Notes under the pieces: generated by a model | Databases searched by the model: none | What the model saw: the letters and a program-made list of their open reading frames with translations, nothing else | Told to the model about the DNA's origin: nothing | DNA from: Pseudomonadota bacterium | GTDB taxonomy: Bacteria > Pseudomonadota > Gammaproteobacteria > Burkholderiales > Burkholderiaceae_C | DNA: 64,000 nucleotides | Direction: 5' to 3' | Assembly: GCA_018241225.1 (NCBI GenBank) | Contig: JAFEEG010000005.1 | Span: forward strand, 40,024-104,023 | Position numbers and translations under genes: made by a program | Part shown: one piece after another, positions 55,270-63,904 of the stretch | Numbering within the stretch: the first letter of the stretch is position 1 | Layout: every line of letters starts with the position of its first letter

Positions 55270-55629
55270 TCAGGGCGCCGGCGGCGTGGTGGGCATCACC
55301 AGTGCCACCAGCACCGGGCGGTTGCTGCGGTTGACGAGCTGGCGCTTCTCGCCCGGCGCGAAGCGGCACGAGTCGTAGGGGCCCAGCACCTGCTCGCTTC
55401 GCACGCCTTCGAGCTCACTGACCATGTGCAGCTCGCCTTCGAGCACGAGGTAGAGCTTTTCCATGGGCGAGTCGTCCAGGCCGGTGCGGCCGCCGGGCAG
55501 GATCTGGCTCATGCCCATCCACATCTGCACCGAGGGGCCGGCCTCCTTGCCCTGCAGGCGCAGGCAGCGCATGTCGAAGTGGTTGGGCGCCTCGTAGGCG
55601 GGCGCTTCGTTCAATCGGGTCACGTGCAT
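55270..55629 (-). CDS. Small cupin protein
   Basis: The 119-residue single-domain cupin has MSQILPGGRTGLDDSPMEKLYLVLEGELHMVSELEGVRSEQVLGPYDSCRFAPGEKRQLVNRSNRPVLVALVM. Metal-ligand His residues of motif 1 are not evident, so it may be a binding or structural cupin. It is inside the LacI-linked catabolic operon. Confidence 0.85.
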   Translation of the reverse strand: MHVTRLNEAPAYEAPNHFDMRCLRLQGKEAGPSVQMWMGMSQILPGGRTGLDDSPMEKLYLVLEGELHMVSELEGVRSEQVLGPYDSCRFAPGEKRQLVNRSNRPVLVALVMPTTPPAP

Positions 55630-55652
55630 GGCGCTTTGTCCTTCTTCGTTGT

Positions 55653-56660
55653 TCAGGGGCGCAGCACCACGCGGTCGGTGCTGCCCGAGAGCACCAGCCG
55701 GTAGGCCTCGCCGGCCTCGTCCATCGAGAAGGCCCGCGCAATGGGAAAGGGCTTGAGGCTGCCGCGCTCGAAGCCTTCGCGCATGGCGTCGAGCTGGGCG
55801 GTGGCGGCCACGCAGTCCATGGCCAGCGAGTCGATGCCCACGTAGGTGTGCATGCCGCGGTAGAAGGCGAAGATGTCGAAGGGCACCGCGCGGTCGTGCG
55901 TAGCAATGAATATCTGCGTGGCGCCCTTGGCCATGGCCTTGTTGCCCGCCTCGAAGTAGGCGCTGCCCACGGTGTTGTAGACCACGTCGGCGCCGCGCCC
56001 GCCCGTGAGCTCGCGCACCTGGTCGGCGATGTTGCCGGCCGTGGCGTCCACTGCGTCGACAGGCCCGCTGGCAAAGCCATCGAAGGGCCCCGGCCTGCGC
56101 TGCACCGCGATCACGCGGGCGCCGGCCTGCGCTGCCAGTTGCACCGCCGCCTGACCCACCTTGCCGTTGGCACCCAGCACCAGCACGGTCTGCCCGGGTT
56201 GGGGCATGCCGCTGCGCCGAAAGCCTTCGTAGGCGGTGACGAAGGGCACGCCCACGGCGCCGGCCTCGTCCATGCTGATGCGCTGCGGCCGCTCGCGCAG
56301 CGCCTGCACCGGCAGCACGAGGTAGCGCGCATGCGAGCCATCGCGGGTGATGCCGATGTCACCGCCCGAGCCGTACACCTCACGGCCGATCCATTCGCCC
56401 GGGCCGTCCACCACGGTGCCTGCGAAGTCGCGCCCAGGAGAGCGTGGCCACACGGCCTGCGGCATCAGGCCCAGGCTGGCCTTCACGTCGCTGGGGTTGA
56501 CCGCGGCGGCGCCCACGCGCACCACGGCAAAGCCGGGCGATGCCGTGGGTTCGGCCTGTGGCGCCAGCTCGAGCTTCAGCGCATCGAGGTTGGCGGCTGC
56601 GGCGTGAACGCGCAGTGCGCGCGCCCCGGATGAAGCATTCACATTGGGCAATGCGCTCAT
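55653..56660 (-). CDS. Zinc-independent alcohol dehydrogenase/quinone oxidoreductase
   Basis: The 335-residue medium-chain dehydrogenase has the GroES-like N-terminus (FAVVRVGAAAVNPSDVKASLGLMPQAVWPRSPGRDFAGTVVDGPGEWIGREVYG) and the Rossmann domain with VLVLGANGKVGQAAVQLAAQAGARVIAV. No structural zinc Cys cluster is present, so it fits the quinone-oxidoreductase branch. The next gene upstream (BKACE) ends two bases before it. It should reduce an enone or quinone-type intermediate. Confidence 0.9.
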   Translation of the reverse strand: MSALPNVNASSGARALRVHAAAANLDALKLELAPQAEPTASPGFAVVRVGAAAVNPSDVKASLGLMPQAVWPRSPGRDFAGTVVDGPGEWIGREVYGSGGDIGITRDGSHARYLVLPVQALRERPQRISMDEAGAVGVPFVTAYEGFRRSGMPQPGQTVLVLGANGKVGQAAVQLAAQAGARVIAVQRRPGPFDGFASGPVDAVDATAGNIADQVRELTGGRGADVVYNTVGSAYFEAGNKAMAKGATQIFIATHDRAVPFDIFAFYRGMHTYVGIDSLAMDCVAATAQLDAMREGFERGSLKPFPIARAFSMDEAGEAYRLVLSGSTDRVVLRP

Positions 56661-56661
56661 C

Positions 56662-57555
56662 TCAGTGCCCTCCCGCCAGGCCGAGCATCTGCCGCGCGTC
56701 GCGTGCGCTGGCCACGTCGCCGCCCAGGCTGCGGATGATGTCGCGCGCCTTGGCCACGAGCTGTGCGTTGCTGGTGGCCAGCACGCCCTTGTCGAGGTAG
56801 ATGTTGTCTTCCATGCCCACCCGCACGTGGCCACCCATGAGCCAGGCCTGCGCGACGATGGGAAATTCCATGCGGCCGATGCCGAAGGCGCTCCAGAAGG
56901 CACCCGGCGGCAGCATGTTGCGCGCGTACAGAACCGTCTCGGGCGTGGGCATGAAGCCGTACTTCACGCCCAGCACCAGCGTCCACATGCCGGGGCCTTG
57001 CAGCGTGCCGTCGGCAATCAGGTCCAGCGCCATGTGGATGTCGCCGGAGTCGAAGATCTCCAGCTCGGGCTTCACGCCGGCTTCGCGGATGACCTTGGCC
57101 ATGCGCCGCACGTTCTTCGGCGTGTTCATCACCACGTCGGGGCCGGAGTTCATGGTGTTGAGGTCCAGCGAGCACACGTCGGGCTTGATGAGCGCGATGT
57201 GCTCCACGCGCTTTTCCGGCGGCAGCAGGCTGGTGCCGGGCGCATACACCTTGGGGTCGTCCTCGCTGGGAATGAAGCGCCCGCCGGGCCCGGTGGTGAG
57301 GTTGATCACCAGCTCGCGGTTCTCGCGGCGGATGCGCTCGACCACCTCGCGGTACAGCTCCACCTGCATCGAGGGCTTGCCCGTTTCGGGATCGCGCACG
57401 TGGATGTGCACCTGGCCCGCGCCGGCTTCGGCCGCGGCCAGGCATTCGTTGGCGATCTGCTCGGGCGTGATGGGCAGGTGCGGCGTCTGCTCGGGCTTGA
57501 CCAGGTTGCCGGTGACCGCACAGGTGATGAGTGTCTTGCCGTTGGGATGGTTCAC
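56662..57555 (-). CDS. BKACE family (3-keto-5-aminohexanoate cleavage-type) enzyme
   Basis: The 297-residue TIM-barrel protein has ITCAVTGNLVKPEQTPHLPITPEQIANECLAAAEAGAGQVHIHVRDPETGKPS, with the zinc His pair in H-I-H-V-R-D. It also has LNLTTGPGGRF-like VINLTTGPGGRF, and the later metal Glu in VGMEDNIYLDKG. The family condenses a beta-keto acid with acetyl-CoA, giving acetoacetate and a new acyl-CoA. It overlaps the SDR gene by four bases. The keto acid is unknown. Confidence 0.93.
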   Translation of the reverse strand: MNHPNGKTLITCAVTGNLVKPEQTPHLPITPEQIANECLAAAEAGAGQVHIHVRDPETGKPSMQVELYREVVERIRRENRELVINLTTGPGGRFIPSEDDPKVYAPGTSLLPPEKRVEHIALIKPDVCSLDLNTMNSGPDVVMNTPKNVRRMAKVIREAGVKPELEIFDSGDIHMALDLIADGTLQGPGMWTLVLGVKYGFMPTPETVLYARNMLPPGAFWSAFGIGRMEFPIVAQAWLMGGHVRVGMEDNIYLDKGVLATSNAQLVAKARDIIRSLGGDVASARDARQMLGLAGGH

Positions 57556-58319
57556 AGGTGCCTCCCGCCGTCGACCACGATGCGCGTGCCGGTCACGAAG
57601 CGAAGCGTGGTGGCCAGCGCCTCGATGGTGGCCGCCACGTCCTGCGGCGCGCCGATGCGCCCCAGCGGCGTGGTCTGTGCCATCTTGGCCTTGAAGTCCT
57701 CGCCGCGGCCGGGCACGAAGGCCGATTCCACCGCGCCGGGCGAGACCGACACCACGCGCACCGCCGGTGCCAGTGCCTTGGCCAGCGCGTCGCCCACCAC
57801 GTCCAGCCCCGCCTTGGCGGCCACGTAGGCCAGGTTGCTGCCCACCCCGGTGAAGCCGGCAATGGACGAGACGTTGACGATCAACCCGTCGCCGCCTTTC
57901 TTGAGCAGCGGCGTGAAGGCGCGGATGGTGGCGAACACGCCGCGGAAGTTGGCTTGCAGCAGCTCGTCGATCAGCTCGTCGGTCAGCCCCTCGAGGTCGG
58001 CCGCAGCCACCGGCCGCGTGTGGCCGGCGCTGTTCACCAGGATGTCGCAGCGCCCGTACTGCTCGGCCACCTGGGTGGCGGCGCGTTGCAGGCTGGGTGT
58101 GTCCACGATGTCGGCCACCAGCGCGGCGTGGCGCTGGCCCTGGGAAGCGGAAAGGGCGGTTGTGCGCGCGCCCGCATCGGCGGACTTGCCTCGATGCACC
58201 AGAACGCAGCTTGCGCCCAGGGCCGCCAGCCGCTGGGCACTGGCGTACCCGATGGCACCCAGGCCGCCGGTAATGACGGCCACCTTGCCGTCGAGCCGGG
58301 AAACAGGATCAAAACTCAT
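57552..58319 (-). CDS. SDR-family oxidoreductase
   Basis: The 255-residue protein has a T-G-G-L-G-A-I-G cofactor loop, VNSAGHTRPVAAADLEGLTDELIDELLQANFRGVFATIRAF, VSSIAGFTGVGSNLAYVAAKAGLDVVGDALAKALAPAVRVVSVSPGAVESAF, and the tail VTGTRIVVDGGRHL. It sits between the dioxygenase and BKACE genes in the LacI-linked operon and probably oxidises an alcohol intermediate. Confidence 0.92.
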   Translation of the reverse strand: MSFDPVSRLDGKVAVITGGLGAIGYASAQRLAALGASCVLVHRGKSADAGARTTALSASQGQRHAALVADIVDTPSLQRAATQVAEQYGRCDILVNSAGHTRPVAAADLEGLTDELIDELLQANFRGVFATIRAFTPLLKKGGDGLIVNVSSIAGFTGVGSNLAYVAAKAGLDVVGDALAKALAPAVRVVSVSPGAVESAFVPGRGEDFKAKMAQTTPLGRIGAPQDVAATIEALATTLRFVTGTRIVVDGGRHL

Positions 58320-58365
58320 GGAGTTGCTCGCGTTGAATGAAAAGATTGAAAGGAAGAGGGGGTGT

Positions 58366-59232
58366 TCAGGGGATGGGTGGATGCGGAAACTTCATCTCGC
58401 CCGCTTCGAGCACGAAGTCGTGTTCGAGCGAGGCCTCGCCGCCGTTCGCGCCCGGTGCGAAGTTGCCGATGAGCCGGCGCGTGACGCCGAACACCGGATC
58501 GCTTTCCAGGTTCTCGTCGTCGTCGGCAAACACCTGCGTGATGAGCACCTTGTGGCCCGGCTTGCTCACCATGAAGTGGATGTGCGCCGGGCGATTGGGG
58601 TGGCGTTGCTGCGCGCGCAGCAACTCGCCGCAGGGGCCGTCGGTGGGCACCGGATAGCCGGCGGGCCGCACGGTGCGGAAATGAAAGCGTCCCTCGCCAT
58701 CGGTCTGGAATCGGCCGCGCAGGTTCATGTCGCATTGCTGCGGGTCCTGGTTCTCGTACAGGCCCACGGGCGAGGCCTGCCAGGCGTCGACCGTGGCGCC
58801 GGCCAGCGGGCGGCCCTGCGCATCGCGCACCACGCCGCGCACCGACAGCGGCGTGCCGGTGGTGCCTTCGCGCGCGATCGATTCGCCCGTCTCGCAGATC
58901 GGCGCATTGGCGCGCCAGAAGGGCCCCAGCAGCGCGGCGGGCGATTCGCCCTGCGGGTCCTGGTTGTTCAAGAGCGCCACCAGCGTGGACACGCCCAGCA
59001 GGTCGGCGGCCAGCACCACCTCGTTCTTGCGCTCGTTCGTGGCCTGGCCGATCTGCACGATGAACTGCAGGGCGCGCTCGAACTCTTCCTCGGTCAGCGC
59101 CACTTCGCGCACGAAAGCGTGCAGGTGCCGGGTGAGGGCGGCCATCACGGTGCGAAGGCGCTCGTCGGGCGTGCGCGACATGGCTTCGAGCGCAATGCCC
59201 AGGACCGATTCGGGGGTGGTGACGATGTTCAT
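58366..59232 (-). CDS. Intradiol ring-cleavage dioxygenase (hydroxyquinol 1,2-dioxygenase-like)
   Basis: The 288-residue nonheme Fe(III) enzyme has the four expected ligands: Tyr159 (PVGLYENQ), Tyr193 (AGYPVPTDGP), His217 and His219 (RPAHIHF). Their spacing (34, 24, 2) matches catechol-type dioxygenases (36, 24, 2). The helical N-terminal dimer domain and the Q-x-D-x-N-L-R-G-R-F segment are closest to hydroxyquinol dioxygenases. It cleaves an ortho-diol ring between the hydroxyls. It is the first gene of the operon and divergent from LacI. The frame opens upstream, but the ATG at 59232 is the family start. Confidence 0.9.
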   Translation of the reverse strand: MNIVTTPESVLGIALEAMSRTPDERLRTVMAALTRHLHAFVREVALTEEEFERALQFIVQIGQATNERKNEVVLAADLLGVSTLVALLNNQDPQGESPAALLGPFWRANAPICETGESIAREGTTGTPLSVRGVVRDAQGRPLAGATVDAWQASPVGLYENQDPQQCDMNLRGRFQTDGEGRFHFRTVRPAGYPVPTDGPCGELLRAQQRHPNRPAHIHFMVSKPGHKVLITQVFADDDENLESDPVFGVTRRLIGNFAPGANGGEASLEHDFVLEAGEMKFPHPPIP

Positions 59233-59253
59233 GGTGAGGACTCGCGAATTTCG

Positions 59254-59267
59254 TGCAAACGTTTGCA
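59254..59267. promoter_or_regulatory. LacI-family operator
   Basis: TGCAAACGTTTGCA is a perfect palindrome with a central CG, the usual LacI/GalR operator form. It is 22 bases before the dioxygenase start. A second, half-matched site (CGTTTGCA at 59362-59369) lies just before the LacI gene, allowing looping or autoregulation. Confidence 0.85.
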
Positions 59268-59373
59268 TGAATGGTGCGCCAAGTTGAATGACCGATGCAA
59301 TAGGGGATTCGATAATCCATTGGCAAGTGATGGCTATACTTGCCGGGTTGATTTATTCAATCGTTTGCATTAA

Positions 59374-60435
59374 ATGACCGGCCCCACGCCCTCCACCGTC
59401 ACCATCCGCGACGTGGCCCAGGCCGCTGGCGTGCACGTGTCGACCGTCTCGCGTGCGCTCAATCCGGCCAAGCGCGGACTCATCAGCGAAGAGGTGCTGC
59501 AGGTGGTCGAAGCCGCCGCGCAGCGCCTGGGCTACCGGCCCAACCGTGCGGCGTCGGCGCTGCGCACGGGGCGCACCCACACCATCGGCGTGCTGGTGCC
59601 CGACATCACCAACCCCGTGTTCCCGCCCATCCTGCAAGGCATCGAGGCCAGTGCCGCGGCGCGGGGCTACTTCGTGTTCGTGGCCAACGTCGCCGATCCC
59701 GCGCTGGCCCCGCCCATCGTCGAGCGCATGCTGGCCCAGCAGGTCGACGGGCTGGTCAACGCCATTGCGCGGCGCGACGATCCGCTGCTGCCCTACCTGG
59801 CGCGCATGGGCATTCATGCGGTGCTGGTCAATCGAGCGGACGAGAGCGGGCAGCTGCCCGCGGTGGTGAGCGACGACCGCCTGGCCATGAAGCTGGCGGT
59901 GGAGCATCTGCTGTCGCTGGGTCACCGGCGCATCGCGCACCTGGCGGGACCGCAGGGCGTGCCCACCGGCGTGGGGCGCCGCCAGGGTTTCGAGCAGGCG
60001 CTGCGCGACCACGACCTGGCACCTGCCGGCGTGGTCGAATGCGAGAGCTACAGCCGCGAGGCGGGACGCATGGCCATGCGCAAGCTGCTGGCCGCACCGG
60101 GCAGGCGGCCGCAGGCGCTGGTGTGCTGCAACGACCTGGTCGCCCTGGGCGCCTACGACGAGTTGCGCAGCCAGGGCCTGAAGGTGCCGCAGGACATGTC
60201 CGTCACCGGCCACAACGACATGCCGCTGGTCGACATGGTCGAGCCGCCGCTGACCACCATCCGCCTGCCGCACCGCGAGCTGGGCTGGCGCGCGGCCGAG
60301 ATGCTGTTCGACGAGATCGAGGGCCGATCGCTATCGGCCTCCACCGTGGTGCTGCGCCCTGAGCTGGTGGTGCGCGCATCGACGCAGGCTCCTGCTGCGC
60401 CGCCTGCACGGGGGCGTGCGGGCTCAGGCCAGTAG
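59374..60435 (+). CDS. LacI-family transcriptional regulator
   Basis: The 353-residue protein starts TVTIRDVAQAAGVHVSTVSRALNPAKRGLISEEVLQVVEAAAQRLGYRPNRAASALRTGRTHTIGVLVPDITNPVF, the LacI helix-turn-helix, hinge and start of the periplasmic-binding-like domain. The latter is complete (VSDDRLAMKLAVEHLLSLGHRRIAHLAGP, CNDLVALGAYDELRSQGLKVPQDMSVTGHNDMPLVD). It is divergent from the dioxygenase operon and adjoins two operator sites, so it is the likely repressor, induced by an aromatic metabolite. Confidence 0.95.
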   Translation: MTGPTPSTVTIRDVAQAAGVHVSTVSRALNPAKRGLISEEVLQVVEAAAQRLGYRPNRAASALRTGRTHTIGVLVPDITNPVFPPILQGIEASAAARGYFVFVANVADPALAPPIVERMLAQQVDGLVNAIARRDDPLLPYLARMGIHAVLVNRADESGQLPAVVSDDRLAMKLAVEHLLSLGHRRIAHLAGPQGVPTGVGRRQGFEQALRDHDLAPAGVVECESYSREAGRMAMRKLLAAPGRRPQALVCCNDLVALGAYDELRSQGLKVPQDMSVTGHNDMPLVDMVEPPLTTIRLPHRELGWRAAEMLFDEIEGRSLSASTVVLRPELVVRASTQAPAAPPARGRAGSGQ

Positions 60436-60906
60436 CAGGCCCATCACGATCTCGTCCACGTAGTGCGCCTGGTCGGCGCGCTTGTAGAAGTCGCGCAGGC
60501 GGCCTTCTTCCACGAAGCCCAGCTTGCGATAAAAGCGCAGACCGCGTTCGTTGTCGGCCTCGGCCATGAGCTCGATGCGGTGCGTGCCCTCGGCCCTGAT
60601 CTTGTCCAGCGCGTCGCCCACCATGTGCAGGGCCACGCCCTGGCCGTGGCGCCGCGGGTCCACGGCCAGCGTGCCCAGCTGCACCACGTGGCTCACCCGG
60701 CCCGGATAGCGCGTGGCCTTGTAGAAGCCGGCAATTTCGCCATCGACCTCCCACACCCAGAAGCAGCGGCTGTCCAGCAACTGCTGGTAGACGGGCCGGA
60801 AATCTTCGAGCGGCATGGGCTCGTAGGTGAGAAAGGGCACGACCTCGTCGTGCGAATAGATGGCGAAGACGGCTTCGATGTCTTCTGGCGTGGCGAGTCG
60901 GCGCAT
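60424..60906 (-). CDS. GNAT family N-acetyltransferase
   Basis: The 160-residue protein has the GNAT fold: MRRLATPEDIEAVFAIYSHDEVVPFL, then VVQLGTLAVDPRRHGQGVALHMVGDALDKIRAEG with the R-x2-G-x-G/A loop (RRHGQGV), and IELMAEADNERGLRFYRKLGFVEEG. A GTG at 60924 would add six residues. It overlaps the convergent LacI gene by 12 bases. The acceptor substrate is unknown. Confidence 0.9.
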   Translation of the reverse strand: MRRLATPEDIEAVFAIYSHDEVVPFLTYEPMPLEDFRPVYQQLLDSRCFWVWEVDGEIAGFYKATRYPGRVSHVVQLGTLAVDPRRHGQGVALHMVGDALDKIRAEGTHRIELMAEADNERGLRFYRKLGFVEEGRLRDFYKRADQAHYVDEIVMGLLLA

Positions 60907-60926
60907 GCCTGCATTCTTGCGCACGC

Positions 60927-61976
60927 TCAGGGCGCGAAGTTCGAATCGAGATAGTCGATGAGGTCGAGCGTGAGGTTGGCCTTTTGGGTGAGGTTGGTGT
61001 AGCCGAACGCGCCATGGGTCATGCAGGACTTCTTCATCTGCGCGACGAGTGCGGCGAACTCCGAGTGGGTGAAGGTCTTGCCGTCCAAGGCCAGGCGCCC
61101 GCCGGGCTCGACGGCCACGGTGCAGTTGCTGAGGTTCTCGATGCGGGGATCGTGCACCATGCGCAGGACCGAGGCCTCGCCGTCAAAGCCACTGGCCGTA
61201 CCCGGATAGATCTTGGTGGCGATCTTTCCGGCGGCGCCGGCAAAGTCCTTGGCCCAATCCTGGCAACCGACCAGGCCGTTCAAGCTGTCCTTTTCCGCCA
61301 GCCCGATGAAGACGCGGGCCCCGGGTTGCGGAGCACGCGGGCGCAGCACGCAAGAGGGGGTGATGGCCATCGCCAGGGCAAAGCGTCGGCCACCGGGCCC
61401 CTCGCCGAACGACTTGTCGGCCGCCATCAGGGCGATCGTGCCGCCTCGTCCGGCGCCCATGATGGCAATGCGATCGGGTCGATGGCCGGCCTCGACCAGC
61501 GCCCTGCCTGCGGCATAGGCATCCTGCAGTTCATCGAACACCGAGATCGACCCGTTGTCCAGCAGCGTGCTGATCACGCCGCGCGCCTTGTTGCTGTCGA
61601 TGACCAGGACGGCATAGCCCGCCGAACTGAACGAGCGGGCGTAGTGACCTTCGCGTCCGTCTCCCCACCCATTGCCCCCGCTGACAATGACGACTGCGCC
61701 CTTGGCCGCGCTCGCAGGCTTGTACATGACACCGGGTATCTGCAGTTCGCCGACGGCCTCCCCACTCGACCTCACCACGATGGGCGTCCCGCCCTGCGGC
61801 AAGACGAGCGTCGAGGGCCCCCAGGGGTTTGCCAAGGACCAGGCCGGACTGCCCTTGTCGCTGATCGCCTGTGCTGTCCCCTTGCTTGCGTGGAAGGCGG
61901 TCAGAAGAAGCAAAAGTGCCATCGCAAGACTCGACACCACGTTGCATCCAAGCAAGCGGACGGATCGTTTCATCAT
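60927..61976 (-). CDS. Exported alpha/beta-hydrolase-like protein lacking the nucleophile Ser
   Basis: The 349-residue protein has a signal sequence (MMKRSVRLLGCNVVSSLAMALLLLLTAFHASKGTAQA) and a dienelactone-hydrolase-like fold (KGAVVIVSGGNGWGDGREGHYARSFSSAGYAVLVIDSNKARG). The nucleophile elbow in DRIAIMGAGRGGTIALMAADKSFG is G-A-G-R-G, with Gly where Ser or Cys is expected. Candidate Asp (GLAEKD) and His (RMVHDP) positions remain. It is therefore probably a binding or pseudo-enzyme, unless another residue serves. Its start overlaps the cyclase stop by four bases. Confidence 0.75.
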   Translation of the reverse strand: MMKRSVRLLGCNVVSSLAMALLLLLTAFHASKGTAQAISDKGSPAWSLANPWGPSTLVLPQGGTPIVVRSSGEAVGELQIPGVMYKPASAAKGAVVIVSGGNGWGDGREGHYARSFSSAGYAVLVIDSNKARGVISTLLDNGSISVFDELQDAYAAGRALVEAGHRPDRIAIMGAGRGGTIALMAADKSFGEGPGGRRFALAMAITPSCVLRPRAPQPGARVFIGLAEKDSLNGLVGCQDWAKDFAGAAGKIATKIYPGTASGFDGEASVLRMVHDPRIENLSNCTVAVEPGGRLALDGKTFTHSEFAALVAQMKKSCMTHGAFGYTNLTQKANLTLDLIDYLDSNFAP

Positions 61977-63904
61977 CGATTGCCCTCCGGAAGCCCCGCC
62001 TTGCGAAGACCTTCGATCAATCGGGCGCGCTGCGCCAGAAAGCCGGGATCGTTCGACGGGTAGGTCAGCTCGACGTACGCCACGCTGCTCAATGGCAGCA
62101 TCTGGCGCAGGCGGGTCATGTTGGCCTTCGCGGCACTCAGGCGGCCATGAAGTGCGTCGATGGCCGCGAGCATCAGGTAGGGGCGGCCGCTGTTCGGCGA
62201 GGCTGCCGCCCAGTTGCGAAGCACCTCGTACGCCTCATCGTCGCGCTGCTGCGCAAAGGCGAGGTCTGCACGCGCCTGGCTGAGCCACTGCTGGTCTCGT
62301 ACAAGGAAGGGCCGCGACTCGGACACCTGCGCGATGTGCTGCTCGGCCTCGACAAGGCGCCCCTGCCGCACCAGGGCACTGGCCAGTCGCAGGTGCACGC
62401 CCGGGTCGTCCGGATCGGCCTCCAGCGACTTCTTCCACATCCACAGCGACTCGTCCTGCTTTTGTCGCAGCATCAGCACCTCTGCCCATGCGGCGAGCAT
62501 TTGCGCATTGTCCTGGCTCAGATCCAGCCCCCGCTTGAGCACCTGCTCGGCCATGTCCAGCTTTTCGCGCGGCGCCGAGCTGTAGAAGTAGTAGAACTCC
62601 GTGAGATGCGCAACCCCGAGGCCCGCAATGGCGTCCAGCGAGTTCGGGTCTGCGTTGACGGCAAACTCGAACCGGTGCCGCGCGCTCTGCAGGTCGTCCA
62701 GGCCGCCGCGATCAAGGTCGCGCCATGCAAGCACGAGCGCATCCACCGGGTCCTTGTCCCGGCCCGGCTGTCGGGCGTAGGTGGTTTCGATCTCGAAGTA
62801 GCGGGCTTTGAGCGCCGAGGCAACTTGCCGGGCGAATCGGGCCACGCCGGCATCGTCGCTCGGCCGGAGATCGGCCTGGAACAGGCGATACACGGCGCCT
62901 GTCGATATTTCCGTCAGGTTGGTGGCAACGCGCACCGCCTCGCCCGACTGGGTGATACGGCCGTTGAGCACGAACCTGACATGCTGCTCGGCGCCGATGC
63001 GCTCGAACTCGGGCGCGGCCGGATCCTGCGTGCGGGTGGAGCTGCGTTGGATGACGCGCATTCCGTTTCGCTGCAGCTGCACACCGATGGCATCCGCCAG
63101 GTCGTCCCCGAAGGATGCGCCGTCCGAGTTCTGGCGCCTGTCGTTGAACGCAAGGACCGCCAGCGCCCGCCGAGCCATGACTTCTTCGTCGATGTTGACG
63201 GACGGCGCCGAAGGCTGCCACCTCAATGCCGCGCCGACGGCGAAGAGCGCGGCGCCGACGAGAAGCGCGCCCGTGGCCAGCCAGATGCGCCACCGGTGCG
63301 CGGCGTGGGAGTGGCCGGGTTTCGGGTCGGGGGCAGCGGGGCCTTGCGACCGAGGCGCCGCCGAAGCGGCCGCGTCGATGGGCCGCGACAGCCGATACGC
63401 CCTCACGGGCTTGGCAATGTTCTTGACGCGCTGCTCGCCGATGTCCTTGAACTCGAGCTGGGCGTGATGCGAGGCCGTTTCCTCCACCGCGTGCGAAACC
63501 ACGATGGCGCCAGGCTCGGCCAGCGCCTGCAGCCGCGAGGCGATGTTGACGCCGTCGCCATAGACGGTGCCGTCCACCTTCTCGACGATGTCCCCCAGGT
63601 GGATTCCGATGCGAAAGAGCAGCCGCCGATCGCGGGGCAGGCCTTGTGACCGCTCGAGCAATTCGTCCTGGATGAGCAGTGCGGCGCGCGCTGCGCCTGC
63701 GGCGGTGTCGAAGACGGCAAGAACCGAGTCGCCCGAGGTGTCGACGATCCGTCCTTCCTCGGCTTGCACGTGGCGGCGAAATGCGCTGCGCGCGGCCTCG
63801 AGAGCATCGAGGGTGCCGATGTCGTCGACGGACATCAGGCGCGAGTACCCCGCCGCATCCGCGGCCAGTATGGCCAGCAATCGATGACGGATCTTGTCTG
63901 TCAT
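61973..63904 (-). CDS. Membrane class III cyclase with TolB-like and TPR domains
   Basis: The 643-residue protein starts with a cyclase domain (1-165). Both metal Asps are present (AILAADAAGYSRLM and SGDSVLAVF), as is NIASRLQALAEPG with the Asn and Arg pair. The base-selecting Lys is replaced (VDTSGD). One membrane helix (about 208-232) leads to a TolB/CadC-like domain (AVLAFNDRRQNSDGASFGDDLADAIGVQLQRNGMRVIQRS) and TPR helices (about 400-640). This is the common adenylate cyclase/TPR arrangement of Burkholderiales and rhizobia. It is followed by the alpha/beta-hydrolase-like gene with a four-base overlap. Confidence 0.9.
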   Translation of the reverse strand: MTDKIRHRLLAILAADAAGYSRLMSVDDIGTLDALEAARSAFRRHVQAEEGRIVDTSGDSVLAVFDTAAGAARAALLIQDELLERSQGLPRDRRLLFRIGIHLGDIVEKVDGTVYGDGVNIASRLQALAEPGAIVVSHAVEETASHHAQLEFKDIGEQRVKNIAKPVRAYRLSRPIDAAASAAPRSQGPAAPDPKPGHSHAAHRWRIWLATGALLVGAALFAVGAALRWQPSAPSVNIDEEVMARRALAVLAFNDRRQNSDGASFGDDLADAIGVQLQRNGMRVIQRSSTRTQDPAAPEFERIGAEQHVRFVLNGRITQSGEAVRVATNLTEISTGAVYRLFQADLRPSDDAGVARFARQVASALKARYFEIETTYARQPGRDKDPVDALVLAWRDLDRGGLDDLQSARHRFEFAVNADPNSLDAIAGLGVAHLTEFYYFYSSAPREKLDMAEQVLKRGLDLSQDNAQMLAAWAEVLMLRQKQDESLWMWKKSLEADPDDPGVHLRLASALVRQGRLVEAEQHIAQVSESRPFLVRDQQWLSQARADLAFAQQRDDEAYEVLRNWAAASPNSGRPYLMLAAIDALHGRLSAAKANMTRLRQMLPLSSVAYVELTYPSNDPGFLAQRARLIEGLRKAGLPEGNR

